A DNA stretch of 64,000 nucleotides, from the NCBI GenBank assembly GCA_947167345.1, contig CAMVHR010000002.1, positions 1-64,000 on the forward strand, given 5' to 3'. The notes beneath the pieces were generated by a model. That model saw only the letters and a program-made list of their open reading frames with translations. It was not told the origin of the DNA and did no database searches. Of the stretch, positions 9,556 to 19,525 are shown in pieces. Position numbers and translations under genes: made by a program. This stretch comes from an uncultured Treponema sp. Its GTDB lineage: Bacteria; Spirochaetota; Spirochaetia; Treponematales; Treponemataceae. Numbering within the stretch: position 1 is the stretch's first letter; every line of letters starts with the position of its first letter.

Positions 9556-10841
9556 TGAGGATGTTCTTTTCAAATCTAGCATTGCATACATTGATAAATA
9601 ACCGCAGGCAGTATATTTCTCTTTTTACTGTCTGTGTCGTAGGCATTGCAATAATGCTTTCTGCAGTGTGGATTACGGACGGTATGCTTAAGGCTGTGGA
9701 AGACAAGGCAAGAATTTATTATGGCGGTGACCTTGTTTTTATGGGCGGTATAAATGAAGAGAACATGGAAAACTCTCCTGAAAAAATGGAAGTTATAAAG
9801 TCTCTTGTTCCTGATGACATGGTTTTATCGTATCGTATTGAATATGATGCTCGCAGAACTCAGATTTTTTTTGAAGGAACAGGCATAAGACAGAGAATGT
9901 TTAAAGGAGTTGACTTTGATGATGAATATCAGCTGTTAAGCCGCATGAATTTTATAGAAGGTGGAGTTAAGACTGTTCCTGAACATAACAGCATGATTAT
10001 TTCTGAACCCATTGCTCGACAGTTAGGGGTAAAAGCAGGCGATAGTGTCATTCTTCAGGTAAAGACTGATAAAGGTTATATGAATACGCTTGACATGTAT
10101 ATTTCTGGTATATTTGTAGATTCAAGTTTGTTTGGCATGTATACGGCATATCTTGATATAAAAGCTCTCCGATTTCTTTCAGGTAGAAGTGAGGACTTTG
10201 TAAACAGAATATGTATGTATCAGCCTTCTAGACCTTTGTCAAATCTTACTGTATATAAATTGCAGAAAGAACTTGAAAAACACTTTTTTATGTATCCGCT
10301 GTCAGATAGTAAGTTAGACTTTGCACATGCGGCAGAAAAGCAGGAAAATCAGATGTATGCCCTGATTACCCTTGATGCAAACATAAAGGACCTGCAGATG
10401 CTTATAGATGCTTTAAAAGCCGTTGTCCTTCTTATAATTGTTATTCTTGTTTCAATTATTTCCGTAGGCATGGGCAGTACGTACCGCATTACTGTCATGA
10501 AACGTATTACAGAAATAGGAACATACAGGGCAATAGGCATGAAGCCCGCAGGTGTGCGGAATGTATTTCTGGTGGAATCCTTGTATCTTCTTGTACTCGG
10601 ATTTTTTGCAGCGGTTCTTTTGACCTTGGGAATAACATGGATTTTGTCTCTGTTTGACTTTTCTTTTATTCCAGCATTTGATATATTTCTTGAAAACAGT
10701 CACTTGTGTTCAAAAATAAGAATATTCAAATCTTTGGGGCTGTTTTTGATAATTGCTGTAACAACTATTTTATCTATGTTGTTTACAATACGTAATGTGG
10801 TTCACATTAGTCCTGTCAGCGCACTCGCGACAACGACTTAA
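9555..10841 (+). CDS. FtsX/LolE-like ABC transporter permease
   Basis: MGSTYRITVMKRITEIGTYRAIGMKPAGVRNVFLVESLYL, classic FtsX-family motif; overlaps preceding stop. Confidence 0.87.
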   Translation: MRMFFSNLALHTLINNRRQYISLFTVCVVGIAIMLSAVWITDGMLKAVEDKARIYYGGDLVFMGGINEENMENSPEKMEVIKSLVPDDMVLSYRIEYDARRTQIFFEGTGIRQRMFKGVDFDDEYQLLSRMNFIEGGVKTVPEHNSMIISEPIARQLGVKAGDSVILQVKTDKGYMNTLDMYISGIFVDSSLFGMYTAYLDIKALRFLSGRSEDFVNRICMYQPSRPLSNLTVYKLQKELEKHFFMYPLSDSKLDFAHAAEKQENQMYALITLDANIKDLQMLIDALKAVVLLIIVILVSIISVGMGSTYRITVMKRITEIGTYRAIGMKPAGVRNVFLVESLYLLVLGFFAAVLLTLGITWILSLFDFSFIPAFDIFLENSHLCSKIRIFKSLGLFLIIAVTTILSMLFTIRNVVHISPVSALATTT

Positions 10842-10862
10842 TTTTATATTTTGGGGTTAGAA

Positions 10863-11675
10863 ATGAAATTAGAAATGAAAAAGGGAATTGCATCAAAAAT
10901 CATCATATCGGTATTAGCCTGTGCTTTGACTGTTTCTGCAGCATTTGCAGACAGCCTTTCTTCTTCAGAGGCATCTGCCCTTCTCAAAAAGACAGATGCA
11001 ACTACAGCATTTTCTGGTACGGACTTTACCGCAAACTATTCGCTTGTTCAGGAAAAGCCTGGACAGGGAAAGACAGAAAAGTCTGTAATCATGTACAGAC
11101 GCGATGACGCTTCGTCTTATACAATCCTTTTTACAGCTCCTGCTTCTGACAGGGGTAAGGGATATGTTCAGTTTGACCAGAATATCTGGTTCTACGATCC
11201 TGCAGACAAGCAGTTTGTTTTCTCAAGCTCAAAGGATAAGCTTTCTGGTACAAATGCTACAACCGCGGACTTTACACCTCAGCATTACACTGAAAAATAC
11301 AAGATTAAGTCTGCTGAGCGGGAAAAGCTCGGAAGCCTCAAGTGTGTCGTATTCGATCTTGCTGCAAAGGTTGACGACGTAAACTATCCTTCAGTAAAAC
11401 TTTGGGTAACTGAAGAAGACGGACTTATCCGCAAGAAGGAAGACTACAGCCTTTCAGGTCAGCTTTTGAGAACAACAGCCATTCCTTCATATCAGAAATA
11501 TACAGGTCATTCTGTTCCTGACAGAATGCTGATTATTGATAATCTTCGTGGAAAGAAAATCAATAATAAAATGCAGTATGAGCAGACTCAGATAACAATT
11601 TCAAATGTTTCGTTTGCAAAGCAGAATAATACTGTATACACAAAGAAATATGTTGAGATGATGAGCAGTAAGTAA
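10863..11675 (+). CDS. outer membrane lipoprotein-sorting protein (LolA-like)
   Basis: Signal peptide then KPGQGKTEKSVIMYRRDDASSYTILFTAPASDRGKGYVQFDQNIWFYDPADKQFVF, typical of LolA-like MacB-associated proteins. Confidence 0.8.
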   Translation: MKLEMKKGIASKIIISVLACALTVSAAFADSLSSSEASALLKKTDATTAFSGTDFTANYSLVQEKPGQGKTEKSVIMYRRDDASSYTILFTAPASDRGKGYVQFDQNIWFYDPADKQFVFSSSKDKLSGTNATTADFTPQHYTEKYKIKSAEREKLGSLKCVVFDLAAKVDDVNYPSVKLWVTEEDGLIRKKEDYSLSGQLLRTTAIPSYQKYTGHSVPDRMLIIDNLRGKKINNKMQYEQTQITISNVSFAKQNNTVYTKKYVEMMSSK

Positions 11676-12904
11676 TGATGCGACAGTTCTGCTGCTTGTT
11701 TCTGGCACTCTGCATCCTTTCACTGCCTCATGCTGCTTTTGCACAGGAAGAAGATTCCTTTGACGTGGACAGTATGTTTGAAAGTGCAGAAGATGTTGAA
11801 GTGCCAAAGGAACAGGAGCAGTCTGCACCTCCTGTGGTAACGCCAGTCGCGGGAGACATGCTGCAGAATATAAAACTGTACGGTTCTTTTAATGCATCAA
11901 TGGGGCTTGTTGGAAAGATTTATCCCGATGACTTATTGATGCCTTTTGCTTCTTTTGAAAACTATCTTGGTTTTACTGCCCGTCCTGCAAAAGACATTTC
12001 TGTAAAGGGCCAGGTTTACACTTCTTTTCCAAATTTTGAAATAACTATAGACCAGCTTTATTTTGATTACATTCTCGAAGATTTCATGTACATAACGGCA
12101 GGAGCAACCGCTACAAGCTGGGGAAATTCACTGCTTTTTGATACAAATATTCTGGACGATGAGTCTGATGATGTAACGGTTTTGTTTAAGACGGAGCATG
12201 AAGCAACAAAGCGTTTCGATGCCATTTTTACAATTCCTGTCGGCCGTGGTCAAATTCAGGCAATGGGCATGTACAAAAGCAGCAATGTTGATGATTTGAG
12301 TTCAAAATACCTGTCTTATGCTGGTGCTGTAGAATATCCTCTGGGGCCTCTTTCAATAAAGCTGTTTGGCCGTAAATGGGCATCTGCCGATCCAAAGGCA
12401 ATGCAGCCTGCGCTTGGTGCTGAAATTACGACAGATTTGTTTGGCAACCATATTAATTTGTGGGGAAAGGTTCATTTTCCTCGCGGTGATTTTGAAGACG
12501 TTTCCTATGCAAAGTTCGTCGGCGGCTTTAGCCGACTCTGGTCAACAGAGAACATGGGAAAGATTGGTTTTTGTGCTGAATATCAGTTTATTTATGATTC
12601 CCGCTCTACGGAAACAAAGAAGGATGCCAAAAGATCAAACAATCTCGGCTTTACATTTGTGTGGCGTCATATTGCAAAGTCCGACATTTCTGTTGCAGCC
12701 AACTGGTATCTGAATCTTGATGAAAACTCCGGTTACTTTATTCCAAGCCTGTCTCTTGATACATTCTCTCATGTAACGATGACTTTCATTGCGCCAATTA
12801 TTTACGGTGGCGCAAGCTATACGTACAAGACTACATTTAATTCTACCAAAGATTTACCGACTATTCTTCTTGGCGTAATATTTACACTCTCGCTTGATTA
12901 CTAA
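11675..12904 (+). CDS. putative outer membrane beta-barrel protein
   Basis: Signal peptide (FCCLFLALCILSLPHAAFAQ) and alternating-hydrophobicity strands; translationally coupled to the upstream LolA-like gene. Confidence 0.6.
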   Translation: MMRQFCCLFLALCILSLPHAAFAQEEDSFDVDSMFESAEDVEVPKEQEQSAPPVVTPVAGDMLQNIKLYGSFNASMGLVGKIYPDDLLMPFASFENYLGFTARPAKDISVKGQVYTSFPNFEITIDQLYFDYILEDFMYITAGATATSWGNSLLFDTNILDDESDDVTVLFKTEHEATKRFDAIFTIPVGRGQIQAMGMYKSSNVDDLSSKYLSYAGAVEYPLGPLSIKLFGRKWASADPKAMQPALGAEITTDLFGNHINLWGKVHFPRGDFEDVSYAKFVGGFSRLWSTENMGKIGFCAEYQFIYDSRSTETKKDAKRSNNLGFTFVWRHIAKSDISVAANWYLNLDENSGYFIPSLSLDTFSHVTMTFIAPIIYGGASYTYKTTFNSTKDLPTILLGVIFTLSLDY

Positions 12905-12905
12905 A

Positions 12906-12938
12906 AAAGGCACTTCCTTTTCAGAAAGTGCCTTTATG
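12906..12938. terminator. bidirectional intrinsic terminator
   Basis: AAAGGCACTTcc-ttttc-AGAAAGTGCCTTT hairpin between convergent genes. Confidence 0.75.
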
Positions 12939-12945
12939 TATTAGC

Positions 12946-14175
12946 TTAGTCTATGCTGGTCAAATCTGTAACGTCTTTTCCGTAGTCAATTCCCTCTACA
13001 TCAAATCCGTTTATTGCAAGGAAATCGTGCCGTATTCCTGCAAGGTCAATTACCTGCTCAACATTTGCTTCTGTTATGTTTGGCATTATCTTGTCTACTT
13101 CTGCCTGAACATCGGCTGCAAGTTCCCAGTCATCAATGCGTATTCTGTTTTCTGAGTCAACAGGAACAGTTCCAGCTCCGTTGTCCGCACCCGTATAAAG
13201 GCGTTCAGCAAACAGGCGCTCCATCTGCTCAATACATCCTTCATGAGTACCCTTTGCCTTCATAACCTTGAACAGGGCACCAAGATAAAGGGCAATGATT
13301 GGAATTACAGACGATGAGCGTGTAATGAGCCCCTTGTTTACACTGACATAAGCAGCACCACCGACAGCCTTAAGAGCCTTGTCGATGTTCTTTGCACGTG
13401 CTTCAAGGTCTTTTTTTGCAGCTCCGATTGTACCGTCGCGGTAGATAGGGTGTGAAAGTTTTGGTCCTATATATGAATATGCTACAGTACGGCATCCTTG
13501 TGCCAGAACATCAGCTTCTGAAAGCTGCTTGATCCAACGCTCCCAGTCTTCGCCACCCATAACTTTTACCGTGTTTGGAATTTCGTCGCCCTGTGCAGGC
13601 TCTGCTGTCATTTCAGAGAGCTTTCCTGTCATCATGTCGAGTGCGGCACCACCGTAAGGCTGTCCTACAGGTTTAATTACGGACTTGTACATTACCTTTG
13701 TATCCGGGTCTGTTCTGACAGGGCTTGCAAGGCTGTAGACAATAAGGTCAAACTTTGTTCCCCAAGCCTTTACCTGATCAATTACAGTCTTGCGGCATTC
13801 ATCACTGTATGCGTCTGCATTTATGGTGACTGTCTTAAGGCCTTCTTTCTGTGCGGCTCTGTCAAATGCCTTGTTGTTATACCAGCCTGGAGTTCCTCCG
13901 CGCTTTTCTGAAGCTTCTTTTTCAAATGAAACACCTATAGTATCGGCACCGTATTCAAAAGCTGCTGCTATTCTGCTACCCAGACCATAACCAGTAGAGC
14001 ATCCGAGTACAAGAACGGTCTTAGGACCTTTGCCGCCTTCTTTTACTGTCTTTATTCCGCGCTTTGCTTTCTGGCTTTTTGCGTATTCAATCTGTCTTTC
14101 CGTTTCTTTTGCACATCCTGCAGGATGTGAGTTTATGCAGATGTTGCTGCGAATCATCGGTTTAATGACCATCAT
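12946..14175 (-). CDS. fabV: trans-2-enoyl-CoA reductase (FabV/Ter)
   Basis: VIKPMIRSNICINSHPAGC..., LVLGCSTGYGLGSRIAAAFEYGADTIGVSFEK..., VMGGEDWERWIKQL, RHDFLAINGFDVEGI; very close to the remembered T. denticola Ter. Confidence 0.95.
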   Translation of the reverse strand: MMVIKPMIRSNICINSHPAGCAKETERQIEYAKSQKAKRGIKTVKEGGKGPKTVLVLGCSTGYGLGSRIAAAFEYGADTIGVSFEKEASEKRGGTPGWYNNKAFDRAAQKEGLKTVTINADAYSDECRKTVIDQVKAWGTKFDLIVYSLASPVRTDPDTKVMYKSVIKPVGQPYGGAALDMMTGKLSEMTAEPAQGDEIPNTVKVMGGEDWERWIKQLSEADVLAQGCRTVAYSYIGPKLSHPIYRDGTIGAAKKDLEARAKNIDKALKAVGGAAYVSVNKGLITRSSSVIPIIALYLGALFKVMKAKGTHEGCIEQMERLFAERLYTGADNGAGTVPVDSENRIRIDDWELAADVQAEVDKIMPNITEANVEQVIDLAGIRHDFLAINGFDVEGIDYGKDVTDLTSID

Positions 14176-14268
14176 GTTCTCCTATGAAACGCTCCCAAAG
14201 TGTGGGAGCTTCTTTGAAAATGCCTTTACATTTTACAGCTTTTTGTCATAATGCGTCAATGAGCAACT

Positions 14269-15006
14269 TTATTTCTCTGGAATATTAATTGTAACTGTAT
14301 TGCTGCCTGGGCTGTCGTTTTTGTCCTGTCCGTAGCGTCCGCTGTATTTTCCTCGAGGAATGTCAGCTAATGCCTTGTTGTTACACTTTACGGCCATGTC
14401 TACAAAGTCCGTGACGGCTGTAGAAATTGAGCTGGCAACTACATTTATAAGAAAGCCCAAAAAACTGTCACTGTCAGTTACTTCAAGAGATGAATCTACA
14501 ATAACGTTTCCGCTTTTTTTGTAAAGGGTCTCGTTCGTCTTTGTTGAACGGAAAATATAGTCAATCTTTACCGTAACCGTGTAGTCCAACATGCTCTTGT
14601 TCCATGACTTTATGACTGTAAAAACCGCTACATCGGCACCAAAAATCTCCCTGAACTTTGACAAGTCTTTGTCTAGAAAAAGCTCTGCGTCATAGGCACT
14701 TTCCCTTTGGAGCGTTTCAAGCGTAAGGTAAGGCGGAAGGACGTAATATCCTGCATCTGCAATAGGTACGCTCAGCGTGGAATAGAAAAAATCCTTTGCA
14801 TCTACATTCGCACTGTTGTTGATGGGAGGCATTATGAGCATGACTACAGGATCTTCTTCGTACATCTGCCTGTAAGTATTTCCTTTGGTTGGACGCTCGT
14901 ATCCGCTGTTTCCAACATCAAAGGATATGCAGGATGTCAGTGAGAAAGCAAGTAGCAGTGTACAAATAGCCATGAATGACAGACGGAATTTACTTTTTCT
15001 GTTCAT
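14269..15006 (-). CDS. DUF799/GNA1162-like lipoprotein
   Basis: Lipobox LTSC; MLIMPPINNSANVDAKDFFYSTLSVPIADAGYYVLPPYLTLETLQRE. Confidence 0.8.
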   Translation of the reverse strand: MNRKSKFRLSFMAICTLLLAFSLTSCISFDVGNSGYERPTKGNTYRQMYEEDPVVMLIMPPINNSANVDAKDFFYSTLSVPIADAGYYVLPPYLTLETLQRESAYDAELFLDKDLSKFREIFGADVAVFTVIKSWNKSMLDYTVTVKIDYIFRSTKTNETLYKKSGNVIVDSSLEVTDSDSFLGFLINVVASSISTAVTDFVDMAVKCNNKALADIPRGKYSGRYGQDKNDSPGSNTVTINIPEK

Positions 15007-15361
15007 CAGTAAACCTCTTTAGTATTCTGTTTATGAATACGCTGGATTCAGGGTAAAGTTCCATTTCTTTTTTGAGCATGGCAATGCCTTTTTCCCTGTT
15101 GCCTTCCTTTATGAGTGCCCATCCGTAATCCGCATAAATTCCAGGAGGAACAGCTTTTCTAGCTGCCCTCTGGCTGTTTATCATGCTTTCGTAGCACTGT
15201 ATGAGCGACTTATACGAAGAAGAATCATTCTTTTTCAGATATTTGTACGATTTGTCCTGATAGCCATACCAGCTGTACAGTGTTTCTGCACTTGCCGGCA
15301 GGCAGAATGAGAGGCTTACGATTAATGCCGTAAGGATTGACTTCACTCTTTTCATGGGCAT
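14990..15361 (-). CDS. DUF4810-like protein
   Basis: TLYSWYGYQDKSYKYLKKN ... AARKAVPPGIYADYGWALIKEGNREKGIAMLKKEMELYPES. Confidence 0.75.
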   Translation of the reverse strand: MPMKRVKSILTALIVSLSFCLPASAETLYSWYGYQDKSYKYLKKNDSSSYKSLIQCYESMINSQRAARKAVPPGIYADYGWALIKEGNREKGIAMLKKEMELYPESSVFINRILKRFTDEQKK

Positions 15362-15362
15362 G

Positions 15363-15719
15363 TTACGGCAGATAGATGATTCTTATTTCCTGTGCCGCAA
15401 CAAAAATGTCTCTTGAAACAAGAATGTTGCCCTTGGAATCGAATACCTGCACGCTGTGTCTTCCCGTAGTAACTGCATAATTATGGTCACTTTCTATTGT
15501 TCTGTCTTCTGAACTGATTACTTTTGCCTTGATTGTCACGTCTTCGTCAAAGACTGCCGTAACGTTCTTGTAGTTTGAGGAACTTACAAACTGTACATAA
15601 CCGACATCAGGCATTCCATGCGATACGCTACGGGGACTTTCACAGCCAGAAAAAAAAGCTGCCGCAAGGACTGCAAGAACGGCAATTGCAAAAAGTTCGA
15701 AGAAATTAAGTTTTTTCAT
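15363..15719 (-). CDS. small lipoprotein in the CsgG cluster
   Basis: Signal peptide with lipobox FFSGC; overlapping/abutting ORFs on both sides. Confidence 0.65.
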   Translation of the reverse strand: MKKLNFFELFAIAVLAVLAAAFFSGCESPRSVSHGMPDVGYVQFVSSSNYKNVTAVFDEDVTIKAKVISSEDRTIESDHNYAVTTGRHSVQVFDSKGNILVSRDIFVAAQEIRIIYLP

Positions 15720-15720
15720 G

Positions 15721-16686
15721 TCATTTACCTCTTATTTCATAGTCTGAAAGTTTTGAAGAATCTATTGGCGTTCCCGCATACTGAACGTATGAATATTCAT
15801 TTGTAGCCGTAGAACCACCTGTTGACTGAACTGTAACAGTTCCTATCTGCTTTCCAGGAAGCTCCATGTTCATGCCTGTCTGAGGATTTTTGACCTTCTT
15901 GCCCCTCTGGTACACCTGGAATACATTGCCCGGCTTTACGCCCTGCTTTGCACCACCTGCAATAATCATGCCGTCTGCATCATAGGAAAGAATGTAAGAT
16001 TTCCAAGGGTTGTCCATACACTTGTTTATGACGTTTTCTACAAGCTGTGAGATGGCGGCACTGATTGCCTTGTCGCTCAATGTTGCATCGTAGCCTGCCT
16101 GACCTCCGAATCCTAGCACTGTGGAAGCCTCAGTTTCTGCTTCTCCAAGACCTTCTTCCGCATAGATGATTTCTCCTGTTGAAACATCAACAAGCCTTAT
16201 GCTTACTCCAGCCTGTACGATTTGCCTTTTTGTCTGTGTAAAGATTCCTGTTTCGCCAGTATTCTTGCGTCCGAACTGGGTAACAGAGCCTATTATGAGA
16301 TAGTCTGCGCCAACTTTTTGTGCGGCTTCGCTTTGACCTGAATATTTAAGTTCTTTTTCGATGAGTTCTGCGTCTGCACGTTCCAGAAGAATGAATTTGC
16401 CTGATGAAGTAAGACGTGTTGAAAGAATGTCCACAGCCTGCTTTCCAAGAGGGTCATTGTTCTTGTCGTAAAAAGCTCCTTTGGCATATTCCGTTTCGTT
16501 TGAAAAACGGGCGATAGCAACCTTTCTTTTTAGTCCTTGATAGGCTGCTGCCGTAGGCTTTGAACTCTGTTGAGCAAGGGCAGAAGTATTTGCCTTCGGA
16601 GTGTCTGGATGAGAACTTACGCATCCTATGAATGCGGCAGGAACAACAAGCAACAGTATGTACTGAACTTTTCTAATAAAACTCAT
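15721..16686 (-). CDS. CsgG/HfaB-family lipoprotein
   Basis: RKVAIARFSNETEYAKGAF, DILSTRLTSSGKFILLERADAELIEKEL, GADYLIIGSVTQFGRK. Confidence 0.88.
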   Translation of the reverse strand: MSFIRKVQYILLLVVPAAFIGCVSSHPDTPKANTSALAQQSSKPTAAAYQGLKRKVAIARFSNETEYAKGAFYDKNNDPLGKQAVDILSTRLTSSGKFILLERADAELIEKELKYSGQSEAAQKVGADYLIIGSVTQFGRKNTGETGIFTQTKRQIVQAGVSIRLVDVSTGEIIYAEEGLGEAETEASTVLGFGGQAGYDATLSDKAISAAISQLVENVINKCMDNPWKSYILSYDADGMIIAGGAKQGVKPGNVFQVYQRGKKVKNPQTGMNMELPGKQIGTVTVQSTGGSTATNEYSYVQYAGTPIDSSKLSDYEIRGK

Positions 16687-16940
16687 AAAATCTCCTTTAT
16701 TTTATATAGTTTAAATATTATATCCTACTTTTATAAATAACAACAGTTTTTTTTGCATTGTTACAAAAAAGATGGCATTTGTTCAATAAGGATTTTGGAA
16801 CCTTTGTCTATATTGTATATGGAATTTTGCTAAAAACCCCTGCCTTATTAAGCTCCATGAGTCTAGTATTTTGATATGACCGTTTTTATGTGGTACGCTT
16901 GATTATAACCATTCAGTTTTTCAGGAGTCATATATACATC

Positions 16941-18172
16941 ATGGAAGAAAATCTTGACCACTCTCAAATAGATATGCTCTGGAAAGAGCTTGCAAAAAAG
17001 ATTGCCAGAAAAATCCTTCCCAAAAAGGTAAAGAAAGCTCTTAAAATTTTGATGAACAGTGGATTTAGAGGACTTTTTATTGCCATAAAACAGCATAATG
17101 AAAAGAAAAAAATTGATTCAAAGACTAAGTTTTGGAAAAGACGACATGGCTTTCATATTAGTCCTCTTGCTTTCGGAGTGACAGACAGTGCCTACTGTAT
17201 GCAGAAGAATTATGACTTTCCAAAGAAAATAAAATTCAGCATCATTGTACCCCTATACAATACACCGAAAGATTTTTTGCGGGAAATGATAGGCTCGGTA
17301 TTGTTCCAGACGTATGAAAACTGAGAACTTTGCCTTGCCGACGGAAGCGATGCAAGCCACAAGTATGTACAGAAAGTTTGTAGAAAAATTGCACACAAAG
17401 ACAACCGCATAAAATACAAGAAGCTTTCCCATAATGGCGGAATCAGCGAAAACACTAACGACTGCACAAAGATGGCTATCGGAGATTTCATCAGCCTGCT
17501 GGATCATGATGATCTTTTGCATCCGTCGGCTCTATTTGAAACAATGAAGGCAATCTGCGAAAAGAATGCCGATTTTGTGTATACCGATGAGGCAGTCTTT
17601 AAAAGTCCCAACCTGCATGAAATAATTTGGACAGATTTTAAGCCCGATTTTGCACCGGATTACTTTTACAGCATAAATTACATCTGTCATTTTACTTCGT
17701 TTAAGCGTTCTATGCTCGAAAAACAGGCGGATTCAATTCCGAATGTGACGGTGCTCAGGATTTTGACATGTTCTTAAGGCTTTCAGAAATTGCACTGCAC
17801 ATCGTGCATGTTCCAAAGTGCCTGTACTACTGGCGTGCTTCTCCAAGTTCCACTGCAAGTTCTTCCTGTGCAAAGGTCTATACCACAGTTGCAGGTCAGA
17901 AAGCCTTGCAACATCACTTTGAAAGGGTCGGAATCCCTGTCAAAGTCCTTACTACAAAAGTACCCAATACCTACCGCATAGTTTATCCTATAGAGGGGAA
18001 GCCGGGGATTGGAAGATACACCAGAAAAGCAGGCTCGATTTAATAGTGAAATCAACAGATTGTTACAGCTGTGGGGAAATGAGATTGCAGCAGGAGATCC
18101 GTTCTACAATCCGAACCTTACCCATAAAACAGAAGATTTTGCCGTTACAGGCGATGTATTTTCGAATGTCTG
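16941..18172 (+). pseudogene. glycosyltransferase family 2-like protein, inactivated
   Basis: Fragments FSIIVPLYNTPKDFLREMIGSVLFQTYEN / ELCLADGSDASHKYVQKVCRKIAHKDNRI...ISLLDHDDLLHPSALFE / FLRLSEIALHIVHVPKCLYYWRAS / WGNEIAAGDPFYNPNLT lie in order, interrupted by an in-frame TGA where Trp is expected (about 17322) and by later frameshifts. Confidence 0.85.
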
Positions 18173-18378
18173 ATGCCAGCGTCGATAGCGGCTTGTGGCT
18201 TATTTTTCAATTTTCTTCCTTTAATTACTTGTCAATTCTTCATATATCTGCTACATTCTGTTCATGCCGTAAAATGCGGCTTTCCTTAGATTATACGTTT
18301 GCGATTAATGGTCTTGTCCAAATCACCAAGTATGTCAAAAAATTCCCTTAACATCTTTTTTTTCTCATGGAGGACGTT

Positions 18379-19458
18379 ATGAACAAGTACGTCAAGCGTT
18401 ATCTTGTTGACGCTCTGGGTGGAATGGCACTTGGTCTTTTTTCCACACTCATCATTGGTCTGATAATTGGTCAGATTGGAAAATTCTTTCCTGCCACAGC
18501 CGCAGGTCTTTTCCTTATTAAGATAGGTCAGTTGCTTACAGTCTTTACTGGTGCAGGCATTGCAGTCGGTGTAGCCCACTCACTTGGTGCTCCAAAACTT
18601 GCCGTTTATGGAAGCATCCTTACTGGTACTGTAGGTGCTTATGCTCCTAAGTTTGTGGCAGCCATTGCAGAACAATCTACAGCATTTATTACTGAATCAG
18701 GAGCCGTACTTCTTGCAGGTCCTGGAGACCCACTTTCTGCATTTGTTGCGGCTCTTGCTGGTGCAGAGCTTGGTCGGCTTGTTTTCGGAAAGACAAAGGT
18801 TGACATTCTTGTTGTTCCTGCCGTAACAATCATTACTGGTGCTCTTGTTGCAGTTGTCTTTGGTCCGCCTCTTGCAACTGCTGCAAAGTGGCTTGGACAG
18901 GCAATCAACATGGCTACAGAACTGCATCCATTCTGGATGGGAATAATACTTAGTGTTGTAATGGGATGCATCCTTACACTGCCAATTTCTTCTGCTGCCA
19001 TTGCAATCATGCTTGGCATGACAGGACTTGCGGGGGGTGCTGCTACTGCTGGATGTTCTGCACAGATGATAGGTTTTGCAATCATCAGCTTTAAAGACAA
19101 CGGCTTTAATGGACTTTTTGCACAGGGAATTGGAACTTCAATGCTTCAGATTCCAAACATTGCAAAGAATCCTCTTATATGGGTTCCTGCTACACTTGCT
19201 TCTGCAATTACGGGGCCTATAGCTACATGCATTCTTAAAATGAAGACTCTTCCTGCTGGTGCCGGAATGGGTACGAGCGGACTTGTCGGTCAGATAATGA
19301 CGTTCCAGGCAATGGCAGGGGAAGAAGCTGCGTGGGTTATCATTGTAAAGATGCTGTTCATTGACATTCTGCTTCCTGCTGCATTGAGCTATGTAATTTA
19401 CAGGTTCATGAGGACTAAGGGCTGGATAAAAGACGGCGACATGAAGCTTTCGGCATAA
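18379..19458 (+). CDS. PTS EIIC_2-like membrane protein
   Basis: KYVKRYLVDALGGMALGLFSTLIIGLIIGQIGKF and Gly/Ala-rich TM repeats; GGAGG RBS before ATG at 18379. Confidence 0.75.
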   Translation: MNKYVKRYLVDALGGMALGLFSTLIIGLIIGQIGKFFPATAAGLFLIKIGQLLTVFTGAGIAVGVAHSLGAPKLAVYGSILTGTVGAYAPKFVAAIAEQSTAFITESGAVLLAGPGDPLSAFVAALAGAELGRLVFGKTKVDILVVPAVTIITGALVAVVFGPPLATAAKWLGQAINMATELHPFWMGIILSVVMGCILTLPISSAAIAIMLGMTGLAGGAATAGCSAQMIGFAIISFKDNGFNGLFAQGIGTSMLQIPNIAKNPLIWVPATLASAITGPIATCILKMKTLPAGAGMGTSGLVGQIMTFQAMAGEEAAWVIIVKMLFIDILLPAALSYVIYRFMRTKGWIKDGDMKLSA

Positions 19459-19473
19459 AAATAAGGTTTTATA

Positions 19474-19504
19474 AAAATGTCCGGTTTACAGCCGGACATT
19501 TGAC
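19474..19504 (+). terminator. intrinsic terminator
   Basis: AAATGTCCGGtttacaGCCGGACATTT followed by a T-rich run. Confidence 0.65.
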
Positions 19505-19525
19505 TTTTTGAGCCTTTCTGATACA

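Noticed and set aside
14189-14207. Inverted repeat GCTCCCAAAGTGTGGGAGC upstream of fabV as a regulatory hairpin
   Set aside because: Short single hairpin with a weak T run; could be a terminator or leader hairpin but nothing discriminates.
17300-17330. UGA recoded as Trp (alternative code) to explain the glycosyltransferase interruption
   Set aside because: UGA serves as a normal stop for other genes here (e.g. 60710, 62085) and the same gene has further frameshifts.
18379-19458. Unusual stand-alone PTS EIIC as a novel transporter
   Set aside because: EIIC_2-like proteins without linked EIIA/EIIB are familiar in annotation; no sequence evidence for a new function.
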